NCBI GenBank assembly: GCA_963800275.1
Contig: CAWDAI010000011.1
Coordinates: forward strand, 1 to 64,000
DNA from: JAFMJV01 sp963800275
GTDB lineage: Bacteria > Chloroflexota > Limnocylindria > Limnocylindrales > CSP1-4
DNA: 64,000 nucleotides
Direction: 5' to 3'
Part shown: in pieces, positions 33,070 to 44,289 of the stretch
Layout of the letters: every line of letters begins with the position of its first letter
Position numbering within the stretch: the first letter of the stretch is position 1
The notes under the pieces: model-generated
Seen by the model: only the letters and a program-made list of their open reading frames with translations
What the model was told of the DNA's origin: nothing
The model's database searches: none
Translations under genes and position numbers: made by a program

Positions 33070-35633
33070 CCGACCCAGTCGGAAACGTCCGCTCGGTCCC
33101 CATCGAGGAAGAGCTGAAGACGGCCTATCTCGATTACGCCATGAGCGTCATCGTGAGCCGGGCCCTGCCCGATGTCCGCGACGGTCTCAAGCCGGTCCAC
33201 CGGCGGATCCTGTACACCATGAACGAGATGGGGCTCCACTCCGGGTCCTCCTATCGCAAGTGCGCCGCCATCGTCGGCGACGTCATGGGCAAGTACCACC
33301 CCCATGGGGACCAGGCCATCTACGACGCGCTCGTGCGTCTGGCGCAGGACTTCTCCCTACGCTTCCCTCTCGTAGATGGACAGGGCAACTTCGGCTCGGT
33401 CGACGGCGATCCCCCGGCGGCCATGCGCTACACCGAGGCACGCATGACGGCCATCACCGCGGAGGTGCTGGCCGACATCGACAGGGACACCGTCGACTTC
33501 GTCGAGAACTACGACGGCACGCGCATGCAGCCGGAGGTGCTGCCGGCGAAGCTGCCCAACCTGCTCATCAACGGTTCTTCTGGCATCGCGGTGGGCATGG
33601 CCACGAACATCCCGCCCCACAATCTGGGTGAGGTGGTGCGCGCCACGCAGGCCCTGATCGACGACCCGGAGCTCAATACCGACGAGCTCTGCGAGCACCT
33701 CCTGGGACCGGACCTGCCGACGGGGGCCACCATCTTCCGCTACGACCGCCGCCGCAACCCGGTGACCGGTGAGTGGGAGGAGATCGATGCCATCCGCGAC
33801 ATGTACCGACATGGTCGGGGTCGTGTCGTGATGCAGGCACAGGTCGCGTTCGAGGAGACACGGGCCGGACGGACGGCCATCGTGGCCACCGCCATCCCCT
33901 ACCAGGTCAACAAGTCGACCCTGCTGGAGAAGATCGCCGACCTGGTCAAGACCGGCAGGATCGACGGCATCGCCGACCTGCGCGACGAGTCCGACCGTGA
34001 CGGCATGCGCATCGTCATCGAGTGCAAGCGGGACGCTGCGCCCCGCAAGGTGCTCAACAACCTCTTCAAGCACACCTCGCTCAAGATGGCCTTCAACGCC
34101 AACATGGTCGCGCTCGTCGATGGCCAGCCGCAGACCCTCTCGCTCAAGCAGATGCTGCAGCACTACGTCGAGTGGCGCCAGGCGGTGGTCCGGCGACGCA
34201 CCGAGTTCGACCTGCAGAAGGCACGGGACCGGGCGCACATCCTGGAGGGCCTCAAGACCGCTCTTGACAACCTCGATGCGGTCATCAGCACGATCCGCGA
34301 ATCGGCCGACGTCGAGACCGCCCGCCAGAACCTCATGCGTCGCTTCGGTCTCTCCGAGGTCCAGGCCAACGCCATCCTCGAGATGCAGCTGCGCCGCCTG
34401 GCCGCCTTGGAGCGCCAGAAGATCGAGGACGAGTACGTCAACATCATCCAGAAGATCGCCGAGCTCGAAGACATCCTGGCCAATCCCAAGCGCGTGCTCC
34501 AGATCATCCGCGACGAGCTGGCTGAGCTGGACGTCAAGTATGGCGAAGACCGCCGCACGCGCATCGAAGGCAGCGCCGACAAGGAGCTCAGCGACGACGA
34601 CCTCATCGCCGACGAGGACGTGGTCATCACCATCAGCGGTCGCGGCTATGTCAAGCGCCAGCCGTTGATCACCTATCGACGCCAGGCACGTGGCGGCAAG
34701 GGCATCATCGGCGCCCGCACCGTGGAGGAGGACGCGGTCAAGTACCTGCTCGTGGCCAACACCCACGACTGGGCCCTGTTCTTCACCGATCGCGGCCGCG
34801 TGTTCAGCTCCAAGGTGCACCAGATCCCCGATGCCAGCCGCCAGGCCAAGGGCATGCCCATCATCAACCTGGAGGGCGTGCAGGTGGAGTCCGGCGAGCG
34901 AGTGCTGGCCACCATCACGCTGCCCAACTTCGAGCCCGGGCACAACCTGGTCATGGCCACCGTCAAGGGCATGGTCAAGAAGACGCCCATCGAAAAGTTC
35001 GAACGCGTGCGCTCGACCGGCATCCGGGCCATCACGGTGGCCGACGACGACAAGCTCGCGTGGGTCTCGGTCTCGTCGGGCGAGGACGACATCATCCTGG
35101 CCACGGCCATGGGCCGCATCGCCCGCTTCCGCGAGGACGAGGTGCGGCCGATGGGCCGGGACGCCGCTGGTGTCATCGGCATCCGCCTGGCCAACAAGCA
35201 GGACCGCGTCGTGGTCATGGGCGTGCTGGAAGACGACATGGATATCCTGGTGCTGACGGAGGCCGGCTACGGCAAGCGCGTGGCCAACAGTGAGTTCCGG
35301 CCCAAGCATCGTGGCGGCCAGGGTGTCCGCCTCATCTCGCTCGAAGGCGCCAAGAGCGGCCGTGTAGCGGCCGTCGAGCTGGTGGACGAGTCAGACGAGG
35401 AACTCCTGCTCATCTCGAGCGGAGGGCAGGTGGTGCGCACGGACGTGGCCTCCATCAATCGCTACGGCAGTGCCGCCCGCGGCGTCATCGTGATGCGCCT
35501 GAACAAGGGCGACTCGGTCGCCGGTATCGCCGTCTTCCGCGAGGGACTGGCGGAGCAGCGCGGTGTCGGTGAGAATGGTGATGACGGGCCTGAAGACGGT
35601 GGCCCCCCCAGCGATGGAGCGGCAGAGGCATGA
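33066..35633 (+). CDS. gyrA: DNA gyrase subunit A
   Basis: DNA-cleaving subunit, 855 residues. The catalytic tyrosine is Y122 in AAMRYTEARM. The quinolone-determining region reads KYHPHGDQAIYDALVRLAQ, with Gln83 where E. coli has Ser83, and Asp87 retained. The C-terminal beta-pinwheel carries a GyrA box, QARGGKG, supporting gyrase rather than topoisomerase IV. The C-terminus is a short acidic tail. The start overlaps the AlkD-like gene stop in ATGA. Confidence 0.98.
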   Translation: MTDPVGNVRSVPIEEELKTAYLDYAMSVIVSRALPDVRDGLKPVHRRILYTMNEMGLHSGSSYRKCAAIVGDVMGKYHPHGDQAIYDALVRLAQDFSLRFPLVDGQGNFGSVDGDPPAAMRYTEARMTAITAEVLADIDRDTVDFVENYDGTRMQPEVLPAKLPNLLINGSSGIAVGMATNIPPHNLGEVVRATQALIDDPELNTDELCEHLLGPDLPTGATIFRYDRRRNPVTGEWEEIDAIRDMYRHGRGRVVMQAQVAFEETRAGRTAIVATAIPYQVNKSTLLEKIADLVKTGRIDGIADLRDESDRDGMRIVIECKRDAAPRKVLNNLFKHTSLKMAFNANMVALVDGQPQTLSLKQMLQHYVEWRQAVVRRRTEFDLQKARDRAHILEGLKTALDNLDAVISTIRESADVETARQNLMRRFGLSEVQANAILEMQLRRLAALERQKIEDEYVNIIQKIAELEDILANPKRVLQIIRDELAELDVKYGEDRRTRIEGSADKELSDDDLIADEDVVITISGRGYVKRQPLITYRRQARGGKGIIGARTVEEDAVKYLLVANTHDWALFFTDRGRVFSSKVHQIPDASRQAKGMPIINLEGVQVESGERVLATITLPNFEPGHNLVMATVKGMVKKTPIEKFERVRSTGIRAITVADDDKLAWVSVSSGEDDIILATAMGRIARFREDEVRPMGRDAAGVIGIRLANKQDRVVVMGVLEDDMDILVLTEAGYGKRVANSEFRPKHRGGQGVRLISLEGAKSGRVAAVELVDESDEELLLISSGGQVVRTDVASINRYGSAARGVIVMRLNKGDSVAGIAVFREGLAEQRGVGENGDDGPEDGGPPSDGAAEA

Positions 35634-36687
35634 CGTTCTCGGCCTCGAACGAGGAGTGACGGCCTTCGGCGACACCGACCACGTGGCCACGGGCGACGCC
35701 CTGGGCCTCTATACAGGCAACGCCAACAAGGCGCTGGCTCGCAAGATCGCGCGCTACCTTGGGATCGAGCTTGGCCGCTCGGAGGTGTTCGAGTTTGCCA
35801 ACGAGAACATCTTCGTGCGCATCGTCGACAACGTGCGCGAGAAGGATGTCTTCCTCGTGCAGCCGACGTGCAAGCCGGTGCAGAAGTCGATCATGGAGCT
35901 GCTCATCATGATCGACGCCTTCAAGCGCGCCAGCGCTGGGCGTATCACCGCGGTCGTGCCCTACTACTCATATGGGCGTTCGGACAAGAAGGATCAGCCA
36001 CGGGTGCCCATCACAGCGCGACTCATCGCCGACATGATCAGCGTCGCCGGCGCTGACCGCCTGCTCACGATCGACCTCCACCAGGGGCAGATCCAGGGCT
36101 TCTTCAACATTCCCGTCGACGAGCTGACCGCGACGCACCTACTCTCGAACTACTGGCAGCAGAAACAGCTGGAGAACGCGGTCGTGGTCACCGACCTCGG
36201 CTTTGCCAAGCGTGCCCGGACCTTCGCCGAACTGGTAGGCGCGCCGCTGGCCATCATCGAGAAACGGCGCGAGGGTAACGACGACCGCGCCGAGGTCGTG
36301 AACGTCATCGGTGAGGTGCGAGGCAAACGCGCCGTCATCGTGGACGATGAGATCGATACGGGCGGCACGCTGGTCGAGACGTCCAAGGCGCTCGAGCGCG
36401 AGGGCGCCCGTGAGATCTACGGTTGCGCCACCCACGGGGTGCTCTCGGATCCGGCCATCGACCGCATCCGCGACTCGGCCCTGCGGGAGGTGGTCATCAC
36501 CGACACCATCCCCCTGCCCGCTTCGCACCGGCTGGACAAGCTCAAGGTGCTCTCGGTGGCGCCGCTCATCGGCGAGGCCATCACGCGCATCCACCAGGGC
36601 AAGTCCGTAGGGGCGCTATTCTCCTCTGAGATGCAACGGACAGAAGCGATGCTGCTCTGGGACGAGGAACACGAGGAACTCGCATGA
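35614..36687 (+). CDS. prs: Ribose-phosphate pyrophosphokinase
   Basis: Makes PRPP from ribose 5-phosphate and ATP. Conserved parts: LYTGNANKALARKIARYLG, MELLIMIDAFKRASAGRITAVVPYYSYGRSDKK, LLTIDLHQGQIQGFFNIPVD and the PRPP loop AVIVDDEIDTGGTL. The flexible-loop motif usually written YARQDRK is YGRSDKK, a divergent version. The start is uncertain. The ATG at 35614 overlaps gyrA by 20 bases; GTG codons at 35656 and 35683 would give an N-terminus closer to the usual length. It is in the same run as gyrA, and its stop overlaps the next gene (ATGA). Confidence 0.9.
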   Translation: MERQRHDVLGLERGVTAFGDTDHVATGDALGLYTGNANKALARKIARYLGIELGRSEVFEFANENIFVRIVDNVREKDVFLVQPTCKPVQKSIMELLIMIDAFKRASAGRITAVVPYYSYGRSDKKDQPRVPITARLIADMISVAGADRLLTIDLHQGQIQGFFNIPVDELTATHLLSNYWQQKQLENAVVVTDLGFAKRARTFAELVGAPLAIIEKRREGNDDRAEVVNVIGEVRGKRAVIVDDEIDTGGTLVETSKALEREGAREIYGCATHGVLSDPAIDRIRDSALREVVITDTIPLPASHRLDKLKVLSVAPLIGEAITRIHQGKSVGALFSSEMQRTEAMLLWDEEHEELA

Positions 36688-36962
36688 CCGACGGTTCGAG
36701 CCTCCCGACGGATGAGGGCCAGCGCAAGACCGTGCACTACCGCGCCGCAACGGAGGGCGGGCTGGAGGCCGTGCCGCCGCAGGGCGACTATCGCGACGAC
36801 CTGCGCTCCCGGCGCTGGGATGCGGCTCCGCTGGACAACCCCGAGGTCGAGAAGACCGATCCCCGGATCGCGGTGGCGGCGCTGCTGATCCTGGCGTTCG
36901 TCACCTTCGCCATCCTGGTGGTGGGCTACGGCGTCATCGGCATCTGGAGCCCCGGCGCCTAG
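36684..36962 (+). CDS. Small single-pass membrane protein, unknown function
   Basis: A 92-residue protein not recognised. The first about 60 residues are polar and charged (EGQRKTVHYRAATEGG ... PEVEKTDPR). One strongly hydrophobic helix follows (about residues 62-86), with a short external tail. It overlaps the end of prs in ATGA, so it is real and co-translated. It faces secA tail to tail. No motif hints at a role. Confidence 0.72.
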   Translation: MTDGSSLPTDEGQRKTVHYRAATEGGLEAVPPQGDYRDDLRSRRWDAAPLDNPEVEKTDPRIAVAALLILAFVTFAILVVGYGVIGIWSPGA

Positions 36963-37003
36963 GCCAGCCCGAAGTCCGGCTCGTGGCTGGGACCGGGAAC
37001 CGG

Positions 37004-40054
<3,051 letters not shown>

Positions 40055-40063
40055 GGAGTTCGA

Positions 40064-40069
40064 AGTATA
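40064..40069 (-). promoter_or_regulatory. Candidate -10 box (TATACT) for secA
   Basis: On the minus strand TATACT ends 9 bases before the secA ATG, with no Shine-Dalgarno between them. Initiation at the usual distance would place the transcript start at or next to the A of ATG. Confidence 0.45.
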
Positions 40070-40171
40070 GGCGCCACGGCGGCGAGACCCGTGCGACCGG
40101 TCGTCTGGGTGGATCGAGGAACGCCCGACTGAGGGCCTCGGTTCGTCGAGCACGGGATTTCGTGGGGCCTC

Positions 40172-40200
40172 TTGTGTGGAACCGCCGACGCTCGTACACT
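40172..40200 (+). promoter_or_regulatory. Candidate promoter (TTGTGT-17-TACACT) for the Cys-rich protein and prfB
   Basis: TTGTGT (40172-40177) and TACACT (40195-40200) are 17 bases apart. The predicted transcript starts near 40207, just at the hairpin 40210-40234, leaving an approximately 90-base leader before the 40299 start. Confidence 0.5.
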
Positions 40201-40209
40201 GCTAGGCAA

Positions 40210-40234
40210 ACACCGGCGGCCCACCCGCCGGTGT
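40210..40234 (+). promoter_or_regulatory. Perfect 10-bp stem-loop at the 5' end of the leader
   Basis: ACACCGGCGG (40210-40219) pairs perfectly with CCGCCGGTGT (40225-40234) around the loop CCCAC. It lies immediately downstream of the candidate promoter and could protect the 5' end or regulate the downstream genes. No U-tract follows, so a terminator for secA's region is unlikely. Confidence 0.5.
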
Positions 40235-40298
40235 GTCTATATGCGGCCGTTACAAGGAACGTGCCCTGGCTAACGGACCGGAGGGAGAGTATTCAGAA

Positions 40299-40547
40299 GT
40301 GAAGCCGTTTTCGGTTGAGCCCGAAGCCGAGATCGGCGATCCGTCGTTCACCGACCTGATCGCCTGCGAGCGTGACTGCCGGAACTGCAGCTACGCCGCT
40401 TGGCTGGACTGTGATGGCAACTGCGGGGAGTGCGTGCACAATGGCTATTGTCCGTGCGTGAACCCCGTGGTGGCCCGAAGCAAGACCGCACTCAAGATCA
40501 TCGAGCTGCGCCCCCTGCTGTTGCAGGACCTGCGCTCTCGACGCTAG
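40299..40547 (+). CDS. Cys-rich mini-protein, unknown function
   Basis: An 82-residue protein, not recognised. Eight cysteines fall within 31 residues (23, 27, 30, 38, 42, 45, 51, 53), spaced CX3CX2CX7CX3CX2CX5CXC. This suggests two metal sites (zinc or iron-sulfur). The N-terminus is acidic and the C-terminus basic (KTALKIIELRPLLLQDLRSRR). No signal peptide is present. The GTG at 40299 is preferred because GAGGGAG lies 11 bases upstream; an earlier in-frame GTG at 40233 falls in the hairpin. It lies 19 bases before prfB and is probably co-transcribed. Confidence 0.72.
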   Translation: MKPFSVEPEAEIGDPSFTDLIACERDCRNCSYAAWLDCDGNCGECVHNGYCPCVNPVVARSKTALKIIELRPLLLQDLRSRR

Positions 40548-40566
40548 ACGAAGACCCTGATCGTCG

Positions 40567-41680
40567 ATGGACCTCGCGCTGATTCGTGACCTCGTGTCCC
40601 GCGTGCACTCGACATCGGGGCATCTTTGACCTCGCCGGCAAGGCAGAAGAACTCGCCACGCTCGATGGGCGCGCCTCCCAGCCGGAGTTCTGGAACGACT
40701 CTCGCGAAGCCAAGCGCGTATTGCGCGCGGCCGATGGCCTGCGCGACGAGCTCGCCGCCTGGAATGGACTGATCGCCCGGGCCGACGACCTCGCGGAGCT
40801 GGCCGACCTCGCGTCCGAGGCGGACGACCAGGAGCTGGAGGTCGAGGTCGACCAGGAATACCTGGGCGTGGAAGCCGACTACGAGCGCATGCGCACGAGC
40901 CTGCTCTTCTCGGGGGAGTACGACGACAGCGATGCCTTCATCAGCATCAGCGCCGGTGCTGGTGGGACCGAGGCCACCGACTGGGCCGAGATGCTCCTGC
41001 GCATGTACCTGCGCTGGTGCGAGCGCCGGGGCTTCCAGACCGAGATCGTCGACCGTCTGGAGGGCGAAGAGACCGGCATCAAGAGTGCGACGGTGTCGGT
41101 GCGTGGGCGCCGGGCGTACGGCTGGCTGCGAGCGGAGGCTGGTGTCCACCGGCTGGTGCGCATCAGCCCCTATGACTCGCAGTCGCGCCGTCACACGACC
41201 TTCGTGCAGGTCGAGATCCTGCCCGAGGTCGAGGAGGCAGCCGAGTTCGAAGAGATCGCGGACGACGACCTGAAGGTGGATACCTATCGCGCACAGGGCG
41301 CCGGAGGCCAGCACGTCAACAAGACCGACTCCGCCGTGCGCCTGACGCACCTGCCGACGGGTATCGTGGCCCAGAGCCAGAACGAGCGCTCGCAGCACCA
41401 GAACCGCGAGGCCGCCATGAAGATCCTGCGGGCACGGCTGCTGGAACGACGGATCGAGGAGCGCGAGGCCGAGATCCGCGAGCTCAAGGGGGAGCACAAG
41501 GACGCCGGCTGGGGCAACCAGATACGCTCCTACGTGCTGCATCCCTACCAGATGGTCAAGGACCATCGTACCGACCACGAGACGGGCAACACCACGGCCG
41601 TGCTCGATGGCGACCTCGATGCCTTCATGGTGGCTGAGCTGGAACGCGTGGCCACCGAACGGGAGCGTGGCACTGCCTGA
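40567..41680 (+). CDS. prfB: Peptide chain release factor 2, with programmed +1 frameshift
   Basis: RF2 terminates at UGA/UAA. A 20-codon first frame starts at the ATG at 40567 (MDLALIRDLVSRVHSTSGHL) and hits an in-frame TGA at 40627. A +1 slip at CTT then continues from 40628 as DLAGKAEEL onward, giving about 370 residues. Domain 2 reads RISPYDSQSRRHT, the RF2-type motif with Tyr in place of the Phe of SPF. The GGQ motif is GAGGQHVNKTDSAVRLTH. An annotation without the frameshift would lose the N-terminus. The gene follows the Cys-rich protein by 19 bases. Confidence 0.96.
40616..40630 (+). promoter_or_regulatory. Programmed +1 frameshift site of prfB
   Basis: CGGGGCATCTTTGAC carries the classical slippery CTT-TGA-C and a G-rich Shine-Dalgarno-like element 3 bases upstream, as in E. 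coli prfB (AGGGGGTATCTTTGAC). Low RF2 slows reading of TGA and favours the shift, giving autoregulation. Confidence 0.95.
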
Positions 41681-42554
41681 CCTGCGGGAGGCTACAGCAG
41701 TCGATATCCCAGCCATGCTGGAGGTGTTCTTCCACGCCATCGAGGACCTTGACGTCAAGCGTGGCCAGACGCCGCAGGCCCGCAACGCTGCGCCGCTGGA
41801 GATGCACTTCGGGCACCTGCTCTCGACCGACCCGCGCTCATGCTACGTGGCCCAGGATCACGGACGCGTCGTGGCCTTCGGCGTGGTCATGCGGCGGGGC
41901 CCGGTCGCCTTCCTCTCGTTCCTCTTCGTCGAGCCCAGGTGGCAGGGCCGGCACGCGGGTCGGTCGGTCTTCGACGCCTGCGTCAAGGGGGCAGGGGAGG
42001 GGGTCTCGCACGTCGCCACCTGCGCCGAGGCCAACCAGCCTGTCTCGACCGGCTTGTACGTCAAGCTCGGCCTCGCGCCGCGCACGCCCATCTACCTGCT
42101 CCGAGGCAACCTGCCCGAAGCGGCCCTGCCTGCCCTCTCAGGGGGGATCGAGGTGCGGCCCATCGACATCTCCGACGTGGCCGACTTCGACCGTGTCCTC
42201 ATGGGCTACGAGCGCGCCGCCGATCATGCTTTCTGGGCACGCGACCGGCAGGGAGCTGCGTTCCACGCTGCCGACGGGGCCCTGCTGGGCTACGGCTATG
42301 CCCACGCCTCGGGCCGGCTGGGCCCAGTGGCGGCTGCCGAGCCGACGCTGCTGCCTGGCTTCATCGGCTACCTCGTGCGCCGCGTACGAGTCCTCGAGGG
42401 ACGTCAGCTGGTCGTGCCGGGACCGGCCGGCGAGGCCCTCCGGCCCCTGCTCGCCGCGGGCATGCGCATCGACGCGACCCCAGCCGTCTTCTGCTCTGCT
42501 GGAGGGAGCCCGGCCTTCGACCGCTACCTACCCATGAGCTTCGCTTTGCTCTAG
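41667..42554 (+). CDS. GNAT-family N-acetyltransferase
   Basis: About 295 residues with two GNAT-like halves. The first half has the acetyl-CoA-binding motif FLFVEPRWQGRHAGRSVFDA and the preceding strand VVAFGVVMRRGPVAFL; the second (from about residue 155) is more degenerate and may be structural. The substrate is unknown. The GTG at 41667 was chosen, giving an 13-base overlap with prfB; the longer upstream reading lies inside prfB in another frame. It is followed by the IMPase-like gene after 18 bases. Confidence 0.8.
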   Translation: MALPDLREATAVDIPAMLEVFFHAIEDLDVKRGQTPQARNAAPLEMHFGHLLSTDPRSCYVAQDHGRVVAFGVVMRRGPVAFLSFLFVEPRWQGRHAGRSVFDACVKGAGEGVSHVATCAEANQPVSTGLYVKLGLAPRTPIYLLRGNLPEAALPALSGGIEVRPIDISDVADFDRVLMGYERAADHAFWARDRQGAAFHAADGALLGYGYAHASGRLGPVAAAEPTLLPGFIGYLVRRVRVLEGRQLVVPGPAGEALRPLLAAGMRIDATPAVFCSAGGSPAFDRYLPMSFALL

Positions 42555-42572
42555 CGCCATCGGAGAGCCCTG

Positions 42573-43406
42573 ATGACCCTGACCTTGCCCTCGACCGGGA
42601 CCGAGATCGGCGCGGCCGTAGAGACCGCCCTCGCTGCCTGCGATGCGGCCGACGCCATCAGCCTGGCCTCCTTCCGTCGTGACATCGGGGTGCAGCAGAA
42701 GCCCGACGCCACGTTCGTGACCGAGGCCGACACCGCCGTCGAGCGGGCGGTCCGTGAGCGCATCACGGCCCGCTTCCCGGAACACGGGCTGGTGGGCGAG
42801 GAGTATGGCGAGGCCCGCGCAGCCAGCGGCCGGCGCTGGATCATCGATCCCATCGATGGCACCCACAACTACATGCGGGGTGTGCCCATCTTCGCCACCC
42901 TCCTGGCCCTTGAGATCGACGGACGGCCGGCAGTCGGTGCCGTGAGCGCACCGGCGATGCATCGTCGCTGGTTCAGCTGGGACGGCGGGGGCGCATGGGC
43001 CGTGGACACCGTGACGGGTGGCTGGGACCGCGGCTCGGCCACGCGCCTCACCGTCTCGACCGTGGACCGGATCGAGGAGGCGTCGATCGTGTACTCGTCC
43101 TTTCCCAGCATCGTCTCGAGCCGGCGCGCCCCGGGCTTCGGGTCGCTGCTCGAACGCGCCTGGCGCGACCGCGGGCTGGGCGACTTCTACGGCTACATGC
43201 TGGTGGCGGAGGGCGCGGCCGAGGTGATGATCGAGGCCGAGCTCAAGCTCTGGGACCTGGCCGGGCCGCGAGCCGTGCTGGAAGCAGCAGGTGCGACGGT
43301 CACCGATATCGAAGGCGGAGAGGCCTTGCCCGAAGCCGGCGTACTGGCCAGCAATGGCCGGTTACACATGGCCGTCCTGGAGGCGCTCCGCCAGGATCGA
43401 CCGTGA
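42573..43406 (+). CDS. Inositol-monophosphatase-family phosphatase (possibly histidinol-phosphatase)
   Basis: A 277-residue Mg2+-dependent phosphatase. Metal ligands lie in LVGEEYGE and WIIDPIDGTHNYMRG, and WDLAGPRAVLEAAGATVTDIEGG is the late IMPase motif. The family includes inositol monophosphatase, HisN-type histidinol-phosphatase, CysQ and fructose bisphosphatase. The GEE and WDLA forms are compatible with HisN, but no histidine genes are nearby to support this. The start is an ATG 18 bases after the acetyltransferase gene. Confidence 0.85.
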   Translation: MTLTLPSTGTEIGAAVETALAACDAADAISLASFRRDIGVQQKPDATFVTEADTAVERAVRERITARFPEHGLVGEEYGEARAASGRRWIIDPIDGTHNYMRGVPIFATLLALEIDGRPAVGAVSAPAMHRRWFSWDGGGAWAVDTVTGGWDRGSATRLTVSTVDRIEEASIVYSSFPSIVSSRRAPGFGSLLERAWRDRGLGDFYGYMLVAEGAAEVMIEAELKLWDLAGPRAVLEAAGATVTDIEGGEALPEAGVLASNGRLHMAVLEALRQDRP

Positions 43407-43431
43407 CGGGGGTCGGAAGCGACCCCTGTGC

Positions 43432-43437
43432 TACGCT
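43432..43437 (+). promoter_or_regulatory. Candidate -10 box (TACGCT) 9 bases before ftsE
   Basis: TACGCT ends 9 bases before the first ATG of ftsE (43447). No Shine-Dalgarno is found. It fits the leaderless-start pattern seen at other genes here and supports the upstream ATG over the one at 43570. Confidence 0.3.
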
Positions 43438-43446
43438 CCCGCATCG

Positions 43447-44277
43447 ATGAGCGACGCCGTTTCCCGGGCCGTCGCCGGGCCAACCCCAGGGACTCCCTGG
43501 CCGAACCAGGCTCCAGCCCCAGTGGCGCCTGGACCCGCGCAGCCCGGCCTTCCCCCGACTGGGCGATCCATGGCTCCTCCGGAGCGGCACGATTCGGTGC
43601 GGCTGGCGGGCGTCAGCAAGATCTATGGCACCGGCAAGGAAGCGCTCCTGGACGTCGATCTCGTCATCCCCGAGGGCGACTTCGTGTTCCTGGTGGGACC
43701 GTCAGGCGCGGGCAAGTCGACGCTCATCAAGCTGCTCGTACGCGACGAGAAGGCCAGCACCGGCACGGTCGAGGTCGCGGGCCACGATCTCGGGCGCATG
43801 AGGAAGAGGGAGGTGCCGCTCCTACGCCGGAGGATCGGCATCGTCTTCCAGGACTTCCGCCTGCTGCCGCGCAAGACCGTCTACGAGAACGTGGCCTTCG
43901 CGCTTGATGTCACGGGTACGCCCAAACGCCTCATGGATCCGGCGGTGGAGCGCGCCCTGGCCCTGGTGGGCCTGACCGACCAGGCCCGTCAGCGACCGCA
44001 CCAGCTCTCCGGGGGTGAGCAGCAGCGCACCGCCATCGCCCGCGCCATGGTCCACGAGCCACGCCTGATCATCGCCGACGAGCCGACCGGCAACCTGGAC
44101 CCACTCATCAGCTGGGAGATCATCCAGCTGCTCCTGCGCATCAACGAGCTGGGCACGACCGTGCTCATGGCCACGCACGACGCTGAGGTCGTAACGGCGC
44201 TGCGCCGTCGAGTGGTCGCACTCGAGGAGGGGCGCGTCGTGCGTGACGAGATCGGCGGCTACCACCGTGAGTACTGA
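43447..44277 (+). CDS. ftsE: Cell division ATP-binding protein FtsE
   Basis: ABC-type ATPase that, with FtsX, activates cell-wall hydrolases at the septum. Walker A is GPSGAGKS, the signature LSGGEQQR, Walker B LIIADEPTGNLD, and the switch His lies in LMATHDAEVV. The FtsE-specific Q-loop VFQDFRLLPRKTVYENVAFAL is present. From 43447 the protein has 276 residues, with an unusual Pro/Ala-rich N-terminal tail of about 41; from the ATG at 43570 it would have the normal length of 235. It is followed by ftsX after 12 bases. Confidence 0.95.
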   Translation: MSDAVSRAVAGPTPGTPWPNQAPAPVAPGPAQPGLPPTGRSMAPPERHDSVRLAGVSKIYGTGKEALLDVDLVIPEGDFVFLVGPSGAGKSTLIKLLVRDEKASTGTVEVAGHDLGRMRKREVPLLRRRIGIVFQDFRLLPRKTVYENVAFALDVTGTPKRLMDPAVERALALVGLTDQARQRPHQLSGGEQQRTAIARAMVHEPRLIIADEPTGNLDPLISWEIIQLLLRINELGTTVLMATHDAEVVTALRRRVVALEEGRVVRDEIGGYHREY

Positions 44278-44289
44278 GGCCCGGCGCTG

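Noticed and set aside
33357..35309. Open frame of 650 codons antisense to gyrA
   Set aside because: Shadow of gyrA with no domain-like features; similar ones antisense to gyrB (31047-32099) and the PP2C-like gene (56985-58979) were also rejected.
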